Source of the DNA: an uncultured Psychrobacillus sp.
GTDB taxonomy: Bacteria > Bacillota > Bacilli > Bacillales_A > Planococcaceae
Assembly (NCBI GenBank): GCA_934234185.1
Contig: CAKQHO010000042.1
Coordinates: 1 to 26,009, forward strand
DNA length: 26,009 nucleotides
Reading direction: 5' to 3'
Each line of letters begins with the position of its first letter. Within the stretch, counting starts at the first letter, position 1. Both the position numbers and the translations under genes were made by a program. This document shows, one piece after another, positions 17,197-24,691 of this stretch. The notes beneath the pieces were generated by a model. It ran no database searches. It was not told where the DNA came from and was given only the letters and a program-made list of their open reading frames with translations.

Positions 17197-17661
17197 ATGA
17201 TGAATATTAGATTTGCGGAAATAAAAGACATCAAGCAATTAATAAAAATGAGATGGGACTTTACGATTGAGCATGATGAAAGTAAAAAAAATGAATCATT
17301 TTCTGACTTTGAAAAAGAATGTGAATCATTTTTAGAGAACGTTCTGAAAGGGAATCAATGGTATATTTGGATTGCAGAAGAAGAGGAGAAAATTGTTTCC
17401 CATATATACATAGAATTAATACAGAAGGTGCCGCGACCGGGAAGGGTAACGTATCCATTTGCTTATATGACAAACGTATATACCTTACCTGAATATAGAA
17501 GTAAGGGTATCGGAAGTAAATTACTAGAGGCTATAAATGAATGGGTGAAAGAAAACAACTATGAATTTGTTATTGTATGGCCGAGTGAAGATTCAATAGA
17601 TTATTATAAGCGAAATGGTTACATTCACTGTACCGAACCGATGGAATTTTTTCCTTCTTAA
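17197..17661 (+). CDS. GNAT acetyltransferase, substrate unknown
   Basis: 154 residues. The acetyl-CoA P-loop is LPEYRSKGIGSKLLEA (R-x-x-G-x-G), preceded by the strand YMTNVYTL and followed by VIVWPSEDSIDYYKRNGY, which are hallmark GNAT motifs. The acidic N-terminal helix DFTIEHDESKKNESFSDFEKECESF is the variable acceptor part. The start is ATG 17197, 6 nt after GGAGA, with ATG 17200 equally possible. No substrate can be inferred. Confidence 0.86.
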   Translation: MMNIRFAEIKDIKQLIKMRWDFTIEHDESKKNESFSDFEKECESFLENVLKGNQWYIWIAEEEEKIVSHIYIELIQKVPRPGRVTYPFAYMTNVYTLPEYRSKGIGSKLLEAINEWVKENNYEFVIVWPSEDSIDYYKRNGYIHCTEPMEFFPS

Positions 17662-17848
17662 CGTAATTGGATCTATTTTTCAAAAGAATAACCCTTTTCC
17701 GAACTAACAAAATGTATTAATAGGAAACTGGTTATGATCAAACTCAACTAAGCAAGAGAGGGTAAAGAATGTACAGAATATAAAAGCGATTTTGTGAATA
17801 AAATCTCTTGTGCAAGTAAATTTTTTTTAAGAATGAGAAGGTGGCAGA

Positions 17849-18394
17849 ATGAATATAGCAGCAGAAATCATTATTTCTCCCTTACAGGATGAATTAGTGG
17901 AGGATATCAATAAAACAAATGATTATTTTACAGTGTTTGGTAAGGTTGTGCCTAGCTTTCAATCAGGAAAATGGTCTTTTGAAGAGCATTTGTTTGAGGA
18001 AACGAAAGAAATTCGGTTCCCAGAGGATAAACTTGATTGGATCCAATATATAGACCGTGAAGATAAAGCGCTATTTTTAGCTTATCAGCATAATAATTGC
18101 GTTGGGCAAATTAGAATAATAAAGGATTGGAACCGCTTCTGTTATATCGAAAATATCGCTGTAAAAAAAGAATTTAGAGAATATGGAATCGGAAAGTTGC
18201 TTTTAACGAAAGCAGAAGAGTGGGCAAAACAAAGAAAACTTATCGGGATGTCTCTAGAGACTCAAGACGATAACCTTGGAGCATGCAGATTTTATGTGAA
18301 TCAAGGATTCGTACTAGGCGGAGCTGACACATTGAAACAGTCTTATAATACTAATATAGAAACCACTTTATATTGGTATAAGTTATTCAAGTAA
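17849..18394 (+). CDS. GNAT acetyltransferase, streptothricin acetyltransferase (SatA-like)
   Basis: 181 residues. Several blocks match streptothricin/nourseothricin acetyltransferases: FTVFGKVVP, WSFEEHLFEE, NNCVGQIRI, WNRFCYIENIAVKKEFREYGIGKLLL, LETQDDNLGACRFYVNQGF and the final YNTNIETTLYWYKLF. SatA enzymes of Bacillus acetylate the beta-lysine amine of streptothricin and so inactivate it; that this copy does so is inference. The acetyl-CoA loop is R-E-Y-G-I-G. AGAAGGTGG precedes ATG 17849, and a strong terminator follows 6 nt after the stop, so the gene is a unit of its own at its 3' side. Confidence 0.85.
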   Translation: MNIAAEIIISPLQDELVEDINKTNDYFTVFGKVVPSFQSGKWSFEEHLFEETKEIRFPEDKLDWIQYIDREDKALFLAYQHNNCVGQIRIIKDWNRFCYIENIAVKKEFREYGIGKLLLTKAEEWAKQRKLIGMSLETQDDNLGACRFYVNQGFVLGGADTLKQSYNTNIETTLYWYKLFK

Positions 18395-18400
18395 CGGAGG

Positions 18401-18431
18401 GCTTTACTTCAGGATGGAGTAAAGCTTTTTT
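18401..18431 (+). terminator. Intrinsic terminator after the SatA-like gene
   Basis: A 10-bp stem GCTTTACTTC (18401-18410) with GGAGTAAAGC (18416-18425), one wobble pair and loop AGGAT, is followed by six T. It isolates the following leader ORF and acetyltransferase gene, which must have their own promoter between about 18432 and 18530. Two TATAAT hexamers (18479-18484 and 18508-18513) lie there without clear -35 boxes. Confidence 0.9.
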
Positions 18432-18546
18432 AATTAATGGGGAAATTTTTAAAGAAAGGAATGTAATAGAAAAAATAGTATAATGAAAGAGTCTAAAAAT
18501 AAATGGATATAATTTTTAGTCAATAGTAGTTGAGGAGGCGTTCATT

Positions 18547-18603
18547 ATGACAAATAAAAGAATTTATATGTTTAACGACTACAAGGGGATAACGACTGCT
18601 TAA
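18547..18603 (+). CDS. Putative 18-residue leader peptide
   Basis: A short ORF reading MTNKRIYMFNDYKGITTA, ending at TAA 18601-18603. Its ribosome binding site GAGGAGG (18532-18538) is one of the strongest in the accessory block, 8 nt from ATG 18547. It ends 42 nt before the BltD-like acetyltransferase gene on the same strand. Its last codons (GGG-ATA-ACG region, 18585-18594) form one arm of a hairpin. This layout is that of leader peptides of inducible resistance genes such as ermC and cat. It could alternatively be the stub of a decayed gene, but no further coding remnant follows. Confidence 0.55.
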   Translation: MTNKRIYMFNDYKGITTA

Positions 18604-18642
18604 CAAATTGTTTAGCGTTTCCCCACATTTTGAAAGGGGAAA
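18585..18642 (+). promoter_or_regulatory. Candidate translational attenuator with alternative hairpins
   Basis: Arm 1 is GGGGATAACG (18585-18594), inside the leader ORF. Arm 2 is CGTTTCCCC (18616-18624). Arm 3 is GGGGAAA (18636-18642), overlapping the ribosome binding site AAAGGGGA of the gene starting at 18646. Arms 1 and 2 pair over 9 bp with one bulged T, and their loop can form a further stem (TAACA/TGTTTA). Arms 2 and 3 pair through TTTCCCC/GGGGAAA over 7 bp with an 11-nt loop. Both cannot form at once. Pairing 1:2 leaves the ribosome binding site free; pairing 2:3 hides it. Leader translation through arm 1 would favour the closed form. The pairing is seen; the switching is inferred. Confidence 0.55.
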
Positions 18643-18645
18643 ATT

Positions 18646-19101
18646 ATGAATACAGAAAATGTGAAAATCGTAGAATTAAATGCAGAAAACTGGTACAACT
18701 GTTGCGAATTAGAGGTCTCAACAGAACAAAAAACATACATGGAGCCCAATGCTATATCAATAGCTCAGTCAAAGTTTGAACCTACATTAAAGCCATACGC
18801 TATTTATGCTGAAGAAAAAATAGTTGGTTTTTTGATGTACAATTCCGTTCAAGAAGAACTTGATGCTTATTGGGTTTATAGAATAATGGTGGATAAGGAA
18901 CATCAAGGCAAGGGTATCGGTAAAGCTGCGACTAAATTAATGATCTCCGAAATGGCTAAATTACCGAATGCAAAAAAGATTGTGGTAGGTTATCATCCTG
19001 AAAACATTGGAGCACATAGTTTATATTCGAGTTTGGGGTTTATTGATCATGGCAACAGGTTCGGTAAGGAAAAAGCAGTTATAAAATATATAACCGAGTG
19101 A
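18646..19101 (+). CDS. GNAT acetyltransferase, BltD/spermidine-acetyltransferase-like
   Basis: 151 residues. The acetyl-CoA loop is KEHQGKGIGKAATKLM (Q-G-K-G-I-G), preceded by WVYRIMVD and followed by VGYHPENIGAHSLYSSLGFIDHG. The opening ELEVSTEQKTYMEPNAISIAQ and the phrase PYAIYAEEKIVGFLMY resemble BltD, the spermine/spermidine acetyltransferase paired with the Blt efflux pump in B. subtilis; no pump gene is next to it here. ATG 18646 lies 5 nt after AAAGGGGA, which can be sequestered in a hairpin (18618-18642), and an 18-codon leader ORF lies upstream. Last of the four GNAT genes. Its 3' terminator is probably the stem at 19246-19278, shared with the hut operon. Confidence 0.85.
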   Translation: MNTENVKIVELNAENWYNCCELEVSTEQKTYMEPNAISIAQSKFEPTLKPYAIYAEEKIVGFLMYNSVQEELDAYWVYRIMVDKEHQGKGIGKAATKLMISEMAKLPNAKKIVVGYHPENIGAHSLYSSLGFIDHGNRFGKEKAVIKYITE

Positions 19102-19239
19102 TAGATAGATGGATAGAATATTTCCGAGAAGTAGGAGCAGTTTGTGGACCTTTCTTATTGTAATAAAACATTTACCTTCACATGGATTTAAAGATAAATT
19201 AAAATCATTCCCTATATAGAATTTTTGAAATATGTGTAA

Positions 19240-19282
19240 TAAACGAACCGCCCCTAGCCAAGAAGCTAATGGGCGGTTTTCT
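19240..19282. terminator. Bidirectional terminator of the hut operon
   Basis: An 8-bp GC-rich stem AACCGCCC (19246-19253) with GGGCGGTT (19271-19278), extended inside by TAGC/GCTA around CAAGAA. On the minus strand it is followed by CGTTTATTA and lies directly after the hutG stop (19281). On the plus strand it is followed by TTCTATAC, so it may also serve the acetyltransferase gene ending at 19101. Confidence 0.82.
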
Positions 19283-20261
19283 ATACATGCAAATGTTTAT
19301 ATCGACTCACCAAATAAGTAAGAAACGCATAGGTCACTGCTTTCACGGTTGTCCCCACATTTGTATCCTTATATGGATCGATGCATACAAAGTCCATGGC
19401 GGTTAGGCCATCATATTTGCCGAGCTCGTATAGAAGGTCGAAAAGCTCATCTGTACGCATGCCACCGGGAGTGGAGGCAGGGACGCCAGGAGCGTAGGCG
19501 ATATCAAGCACATCAATGTCGATGGTTACGTAAATCAAATCAACCTTTTCCTTTAGCTTCTCCACTACTTCTTTTATTTGAGCCGCTGCACCCTTGCGTC
19601 TAAATTCCTTTAATGTGATCATGTTGACACCATAATGGTTAGCAGCCTCTATCAAGGAAGGGGCATTGTAAAAACCATGCAATCCAATGTTATATACATC
19701 CTCACCTCGAACAATTCCACCATCAAGCAGCTGTCGTATCGGAGTCCCATTCGATGGGCCATGCTCCTCCACATTTCGAAGATCTAAATGGGTATCAAAT
19801 TGAATAATACCAATTCGTTTTTTTGATTCCGCTGGATATGCACGAATTAATGGAGCGGTGATGGAATGGTCTCCGCCAATCGTGATAGTAAAGCTATTTG
19901 GATAGGTCTTCAATACATCTGTCATTGCATTTTGTATATTCGAATGGCAGGTGAGAATGTTTGTGCCATGCATTTGAATATCTCCTAAATCGGCTACCTT
20001 CAGCTCCCGGAAGTCGATTTGATCGTCTATATAATAGGTGGAATAGTAGCTCCAGCTTTGACGAAATGCTGCTGGGAATTCTGAAGCAGCCGAAGCACTA
20101 ATGGAGGAGCGGGAGAGAGGGGCTCCCATGAGTACTACATGGGGCTCCTCGCTTGTTTCCCAGCCGGGCACAATCCAATCCTTTACCTTCATATCCTGAC
20201 CGATCGCTCGGTTCCAGGAGACGGGAGGCTTCGTTAGATAACTGCTTGCTAAATCCTTCAT
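19281..20261 (-). CDS. hutG: Formimidoylglutamase
   Basis: Hydrolyses N-formimidoyl-L-glutamate to glutamate and formamide, the last step of urocanate degradation. It is an arginase/agmatinase-fold enzyme with a binuclear Mn centre: His132 in IGGDHSI, Asp156/His158/Asp160 in FDTHLDL, and Asp248/Asp250 in TIDIDVLD. 326 residues, near the 319 of B. subtilis HutG. The SNGTP segment (in place of the agmatinase SHGTP) and the operon position favour HutG over agmatinase. ATG 20261 overlaps the hutI TGA by 4 nt. Last gene of the operon; a terminator follows at once. Confidence 0.93.
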   Translation of the reverse strand: MKDLASSYLTKPPVSWNRAIGQDMKVKDWIVPGWETSEEPHVVLMGAPLSRSSISASAASEFPAAFRQSWSYYSTYYIDDQIDFRELKVADLGDIQMHGTNILTCHSNIQNAMTDVLKTYPNSFTITIGGDHSITAPLIRAYPAESKKRIGIIQFDTHLDLRNVEEHGPSNGTPIRQLLDGGIVRGEDVYNIGLHGFYNAPSLIEAANHYGVNMITLKEFRRKGAAAQIKEVVEKLKEKVDLIYVTIDIDVLDIAYAPGVPASTPGGMRTDELFDLLYELGKYDGLTAMDFVCIDPYKDTNVGTTVKAVTYAFLTYLVSRYKHLHV

Positions 20262-21523
20262 TGAAGCACCCCATCCTTCACGACCAGCTTTCCAGCCTTA
20301 ACCACTGTGTTTGTATGGTTCATTCCATAGAAGTATTGGAGCTGCTTGTAATTTGGGACATCCAATAAAAGAATATCTGCTTTCTTGCCTGCTTCAAGTG
20401 ATCCGACTTCATGGCCTCGGTTGATAGCATAGGCAGCATTGATGGTCGTCGCACACAGTACCTCTTCCATCGTCATTCCCATGTTCATGCACGCAAGGTT
20501 TTGAATGAACGGTAGACTAATGGTAGGAGAGGAGCCAGGGTTAAAGTCTGTAGAAATGGCAACAGGCACCCCTGAGTCTACCATTAATCGACCACGAGCG
20601 AACGGTGCACGAAGGAAGAATGCCGTACCAGGTAAAAGCACGGCGATTGTTCCAGCCTCTGCCATTGCTTTAATTCCTTCATCAGAGGCAACGAGTAGAT
20701 GCTCCGCAGAAATTGCCCCAACCTCTGCTGCAAGCTCAGCTCCCTCATATGGCTCAATCTCATCCGCATGAATTTTAGGGGTAAGTCCGTATTGTTTTCC
20801 GGCTTCTAAAATGCGTCGAGACTGCTCAGGTGTAAACACACCAAGCTCACAAAACACATCATTGAACTCGGCTAGTCCCAGCTCAGCTACCTGTGGAATC
20901 ATTTCCTCGATAATTAAATCAACGAATGCATCCTCATTTCCTTTGTACTCCTTTGGAACGGCATGCGCACCCATAAAGGTAGAGATAACATCTACTGGGT
21001 GGTTTTCCTGTAGCTTTTTTGCCACTTCTAGCTGCTTCTTCTCTGTCTCCCAATCAAGCCCGTAACCAGACTTGGCTTCGACAGTTGTTACTCCATGCTG
21101 TAAGAATTGATTTAAATGACGATATGTTTTTTCATATAGCTCCTCGAAGCTTGCTTCACGCGTTTTTGTCGTCGTGTAATGAATGCCGCCACCAGCGTTC
21201 ATGATTTCCATATAAGTGGCACCGGTCAAGCGCATGTTGAGCTCATGCTCTCTCGTTCCTCCGTGCACCAGGTGAGTATGGCAATCCACTAGGCCAGGCA
21301 TCGCTATTTTTCCTGTGGCATCTATGATTTCCGCGGAATGAAGTGCGTCTCCGTATTGTCTTTCCAGCTCAGTAAGCGAGGCAACCGCAAGTATGCGGTC
21401 GCCTTCTATTAAGATGCTGCTATTTTCTTGAATGTTTAATTCGCCCATTGCCGCAAGGGTTCTAGGGCCAGCTGTAGTGCTTTGTAATGTCAGTACTTCG
21501 TTTGCATTTTTTATGAGTAACAT
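20258..21523 (-). CDS. hutI: Imidazolonepropionase
   Basis: Metal-dependent amidohydrolase opening the imidazolone ring of 4-imidazolone-5-propionate to give formimidoylglutamate. The metal motif PGLVDCHTHLVHGGTRE places His82 and His84; ISTFMGAHAVP and KIHADEIEPYEGAELAAE supply further ligands, and AISTDFNPGSSPT carries the catalytic Asp. 421 residues, matching B. subtilis HutI. ATG 21523 lies 4 nt after the hutU stop and uses AAAGGGATGA at the end of hutU as ribosome binding site. Its stop overlaps the hutG start. Confidence 0.95.
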   Translation of the reverse strand: MLLIKNANEVLTLQSTTAGPRTLAAMGELNIQENSSILIEGDRILAVASLTELERQYGDALHSAEIIDATGKIAMPGLVDCHTHLVHGGTREHELNMRLTGATYMEIMNAGGGIHYTTTKTREASFEELYEKTYRHLNQFLQHGVTTVEAKSGYGLDWETEKKQLEVAKKLQENHPVDVISTFMGAHAVPKEYKGNEDAFVDLIIEEMIPQVAELGLAEFNDVFCELGVFTPEQSRRILEAGKQYGLTPKIHADEIEPYEGAELAAEVGAISAEHLLVASDEGIKAMAEAGTIAVLLPGTAFFLRAPFARGRLMVDSGVPVAISTDFNPGSSPTISLPFIQNLACMNMGMTMEEVLCATTINAAYAINRGHEVGSLEAGKKADILLLDVPNYKQLQYFYGMNHTNTVVKAGKLVVKDGVLQ

Positions 21524-21527
21524 CGAA

Positions 21528-23189
21528 TCATCCCTTTAGCATTGGCATTTTGATGCCTTTTTCTTTTGCTGTTTGAATTGCGCTTTCGTAGCCTGCGTCT
21601 GCATGACGTACGACGCCAAGACCTGGATCGGAGATTAGCACACGGTTAATCTTTTCGGCAGCCATCTCGGTTCCATCTGCCACAAGCACTTGACCTGCGT
21701 GCTGTGAGTAGCCCATTCCAACGCCACCACCATGGTGAATACTTACCCAGCTTGCACCACCAGCAGTGTTCACTAAAGCATTTAATAGTGGCCAATCAGA
21801 TACTGCATCTGAACCATCCTTCATGCCCTCGGTTTCTCTATTAGGAGAAGCAACAGAGCCGGAATCTAAATGATCTCGGCCGAAAACGATTGGAGCTTTT
21901 AACTCACCGCTTGCCACCATTTCATTTACCTTGAGTGCAAAGCGATGACGGTCTCCGTACCCTAGCCAGCATATTCGAGCAGGTAGTCCCTGCCACTTCA
22001 CCATTTGTTGTGCCATATCAATCCAGTTCACTAACGCTTTGTCTTCTGCAAACATTTCCTTCGCAAGCTGGTCTGTTTTATAAATATCCTCTGGGTCACC
22101 AGAAAGTGCTGCCCAGCGGAACGGTCCTTTCCCTTCGCAGAAGAGAGGGCGGATGTAGGCTGGTACAAAGCCTGGGAAGTCAAAGGCGTTTTCTACTCCC
22201 ATTTCCTTTGCATATGCACGAATGTTGTTACCGTAGTCGAATGTCTCGGCACCAGCATCCTGGAATTCAAGCATCGTTTTTACATGCTCAGCCATTGTTT
22301 CTTTTGCTTTCTGCTCGTAGGTTTTTGGATCCTTTTTACGAAGGTCTAGTGCTTCAGCTAACGTCATTTTATTTGGCACATAGCCATTGATCGGGTCATG
22401 GGCAGATGTTTGGTCTGTCACAAAGTCAGGAATAACGCCACGGTTTAGTAGCTCACGATTCACGTCAGCACAGTTACCTACAAGTCCGATAGAAGCAGGC
22501 TCTTTTGCAGATGTTAGTTTTTCCACAAGCTCTAGCGCCTCATCTACTGTTTCTACAAGATAATCGCAATAGCCTTCTTTTATTTTCCGTTCAATTCTTG
22601 TACGATCGACCTCGACCACTAATATAACGGCACCAGCCATTTTTCCTGCAAGTGGCTGCGCGCCACTCATTCCGCCCATTCCGCCGGTAAGGATAAAGCG
22701 TCCTCTTAAATCAGGGGTGCCAAACTTTTTCTTTCCTGCCTCTACAAAGCTTAAATACGTTCCTTGTAAAATACCCTGTGCACCGATGTAAATCCAGCTT
22801 CCAGCAGTCATTTGTCCATACATCATTAAATTTCGTTCTTCTAGCTCATAGAAGTGGTCCCAATTTGCCCAGCCTGGTACTAAGTTCGAGTTTGCAATCA
22901 ACACGCGCGGAGCATGCTCATGTGTTTTAAATACCGCTACGGGCTTTCCAGACTGAACAAGCATTGTCTCGTCGTTTTCCAGCTCCTTCAGCGTAGCAAT
23001 CAGCTGATCGAAGCTTTCCCAATCTCTTGCTGCTTTTCCGATTCCTCCATAAACAACTAGCTCGTCTGGATTTTCAGCTACCTCAGGGTCTAAGTTGTTC
23101 ATGAGCATTCGCATGGCTGCTTCCTGTGTCCATCCCTTACAGGATAGCTCAGTTCCTCGTGGTGCTCGTACGTTTGTTTTGGATATCAT
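21528..23189 (-). CDS. hutU: Urocanate hydratase (urocanase)
   Basis: Converts urocanate to 4-imidazolone-5-propionate using tightly bound NAD+ as an electrophile. The NAD-binding GGMGGMSGAQP is near residues 169-178, and the urocanase signature appears as WQGLPARICWLGYGDRHR. The C-terminal NTAGGASWVSIHHGGGVGMGYS is also typical. The start is ATG 23189 (553 residues), 8 nt after AGGAG; TTG 23195 two codons earlier is only 2 nt from that site and is unlikely. It lies 15 nt downstream of the transporter gene and 4 nt upstream of hutI. Confidence 0.96.
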   Translation of the reverse strand: MISKTNVRAPRGTELSCKGWTQEAAMRMLMNNLDPEVAENPDELVVYGGIGKAARDWESFDQLIATLKELENDETMLVQSGKPVAVFKTHEHAPRVLIANSNLVPGWANWDHFYELEERNLMMYGQMTAGSWIYIGAQGILQGTYLSFVEAGKKKFGTPDLRGRFILTGGMGGMSGAQPLAGKMAGAVILVVEVDRTRIERKIKEGYCDYLVETVDEALELVEKLTSAKEPASIGLVGNCADVNRELLNRGVIPDFVTDQTSAHDPINGYVPNKMTLAEALDLRKKDPKTYEQKAKETMAEHVKTMLEFQDAGAETFDYGNNIRAYAKEMGVENAFDFPGFVPAYIRPLFCEGKGPFRWAALSGDPEDIYKTDQLAKEMFAEDKALVNWIDMAQQMVKWQGLPARICWLGYGDRHRFALKVNEMVASGELKAPIVFGRDHLDSGSVASPNRETEGMKDGSDAVSDWPLLNALVNTAGGASWVSIHHGGGVGMGYSQHAGQVLVADGTEMAAEKINRVLISDPGLGVVRHADAGYESAIQTAKEKGIKMPMLKG

Positions 23190-23204
23190 CGACAATTCTC
23201 CTTT

Positions 23205-24533
23205 TTAAAATAGTAGGTATGCTATAGGTGTCACGATAATTAGTGTTAATACTACTCGTTCAAACCAAATGATTAAGATATGGCGAAGCTTTAATGGAAT
23301 TTCTGTGGATAAGATTAATGGAATTACAGCTGAGAAAAACAGCACAGATGATATAGATACGACTGCTACGACAAACTTCGTAACAAGAGTTGCTTGGGTT
23401 ACAACTAAGGCAGGTAAAAAGACTTCTGCAATAGATACAGATAACGCTTTGGCAGTGAGCATCGGCTCTGGCATCTGCAATAAGTAAGTGAAAGGTGCAA
23501 AGATATAAGCAAGCCAATCAAACACAGGTGTATAGGTTGCTAAAATCATTCCCAATAAACCGATGGATAGAATGGACGGGATAACACCCATCGCCATGAT
23601 CAATCCATCACGAAGGTTTTGCCATAGTGTTTTAGCAAGGGATGGATTCTTCTCAACAGCCGTCATACTTTCTTTCCAAGCCTCTTTCACCCGTTCTCTC
23701 TTCACCACTTTTTCTGGCTGAGGGGTACTGCCCTCAAAGTAATCATCCTTCATACTTCGCAGTGGATATAATCTGGCAGTGATGGCTGTTACTAAGAAGG
23801 TAACAACAAGAGATACCCAGAAGAATGTATTCCAATGCTCCATTAATCCAAGCGTTTTCGCAACCACGACCATAAAGGTGGCGGAAACGGTTGAAAAGCC
23901 GGTTGCGATAATGGCTGCTTCTTTTGCGGAATATCGGCCCTCCATGTACACACGGTTCGTTAAAAGCAGACCAACCGAGTAGCTTCCAACGAAGGATGCC
24001 ACAGCATCTACAGCAGAGCGACCCGGTGTCTTAAATAGCGGTCTCATGATTGGTTGCATCAGTACACCGATGAATTCCAGTAAGCCGTAGCTCACCAGAA
24101 GAGCAAGGAAGATAGCTCCAATTGGAATTAAAACACCAACAGGCTTGATCAGCTTATCCATTAGATAAGGACCGATATCTGGATTTGCCAGCCACGATGG
24201 AGCAAAGTTGAAAATTAGCATTATGCCGGCAACAAGACCACCTAGCTTAAAGAAGGAGAGCACCATATCTACAACAGATTTGTTCCATTTCTTCGTGACA
24301 AACGGATAGATAGCTCCTCCTACTAATAGAATAAGAACATAGATAGTTACAGCTGTTGGTGCATTATTTCGAATAAATGTCACGATATGATCGATTAAAA
24401 TAGTAGAAGTGCCGTTCCATTCGAATGAAACAAAAAAGCTGAAAATACCAACTAAGCTACAAATGACCATCTTCATAACGGAGCCAATAGGAGCTGTCGA
24501 TTTTTCCTTCAGCTCGGTTTGCAATTGAACCAT
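23205..24533 (-). CDS. YjiH-family membrane transporter with nucleoside-recognition (Gate) domain
   Basis: Polytopic membrane protein of 442 residues with about ten hydrophobic segments (for example MVICSLVGIFSFFVSFEW, VTIYVLILLVGGAIYPF, IGAIFLALLVSYGLLEFIGVL and, near the C-terminus, VLTLIIVTPIAYLLF). The central part, RSAVDAVASFVGSYSVGLLLTNRVYMEGRYSAKEAAIIATGFSTVS by position about 175-220, fits the Gate/nucleoside-recognition family to which E. coli YjiH belongs. The substrate of this family is not firmly known. As first gene of the hut operon it is a candidate importer of urocanate or histidine (inference). The start is ATG 24533, 7 nt after AGAGGAGG (24541-24548); ATG 24539 is only 1 nt from it. 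Confidence 0.82.
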   Translation of the reverse strand: MVQLQTELKEKSTAPIGSVMKMVICSLVGIFSFFVSFEWNGTSTILIDHIVTFIRNNAPTAVTIYVLILLVGGAIYPFVTKKWNKSVVDMVLSFFKLGGLVAGIMLIFNFAPSWLANPDIGPYLMDKLIKPVGVLIPIGAIFLALLVSYGLLEFIGVLMQPIMRPLFKTPGRSAVDAVASFVGSYSVGLLLTNRVYMEGRYSAKEAAIIATGFSTVSATFMVVVAKTLGLMEHWNTFFWVSLVVTFLVTAITARLYPLRSMKDDYFEGSTPQPEKVVKRERVKEAWKESMTAVEKNPSLAKTLWQNLRDGLIMAMGVIPSILSIGLLGMILATYTPVFDWLAYIFAPFTYLLQMPEPMLTAKALSVSIAEVFLPALVVTQATLVTKFVVAVVSISSVLFFSAVIPLILSTEIPLKLRHILIIWFERVVLTLIIVTPIAYLLF

Positions 24534-24609
24534 ACACATACCTCCTCTAATGTTAGTTTTATTCTACAGTGAGTTATTTTCTGAATAAATAGAATAATGG
24601 ACATATGTA

Positions 24610-24670
24610 TAGTAAAATTATAAGAAATATAGCTTGTACTAAAATATAAATAGTATTTTTATAAGAAATA
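24610..24670. promoter_or_regulatory. Tandem 20-bp direct repeats, candidate operator of the hut operon and regulator
   Basis: TAGTAAAATTATAAGAAATA (24610-24629) and TAGTATTTTTATAAGAAATA (24651-24670) agree at 17 of 20 bases and start exactly 41 bp apart, close to four helical turns. They sit in the 158-nt gap between the divergent hut operon and the AraC-type regulator. A minus-strand TATAAT (24622-24617) overlaps the first copy, with no good -35 box upstream. That is what an activator-dependent promoter looks like, and the second copy would lie just upstream of its -35 position. AraC-family proteins commonly bind paired direct repeats. The assignment to this regulator is inference. Confidence 0.5.
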
Positions 24671-24691
24671 GTAAAAATGAGGGGTGACGAT

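Noticed and set aside
17662..17848. Weak hairpin GATTTT/AAAATC near 17790-17806 before the SatA-like gene
   Set aside because: Only six AT-rich pairs, it does not cover the ribosome binding site, and no leader ORF is present, unlike the structure at 18585-18642.
9640..19282. Mobile element or prophage in the accessory block
   Set aside because: No transposase, integrase, terminal inverted repeats or tRNA-derived attachment site could be found.
21935..22390. Plus-strand open frame of 151 codons
   Set aside because: It lies wholly antisense inside hutU, which has full family length and motifs.
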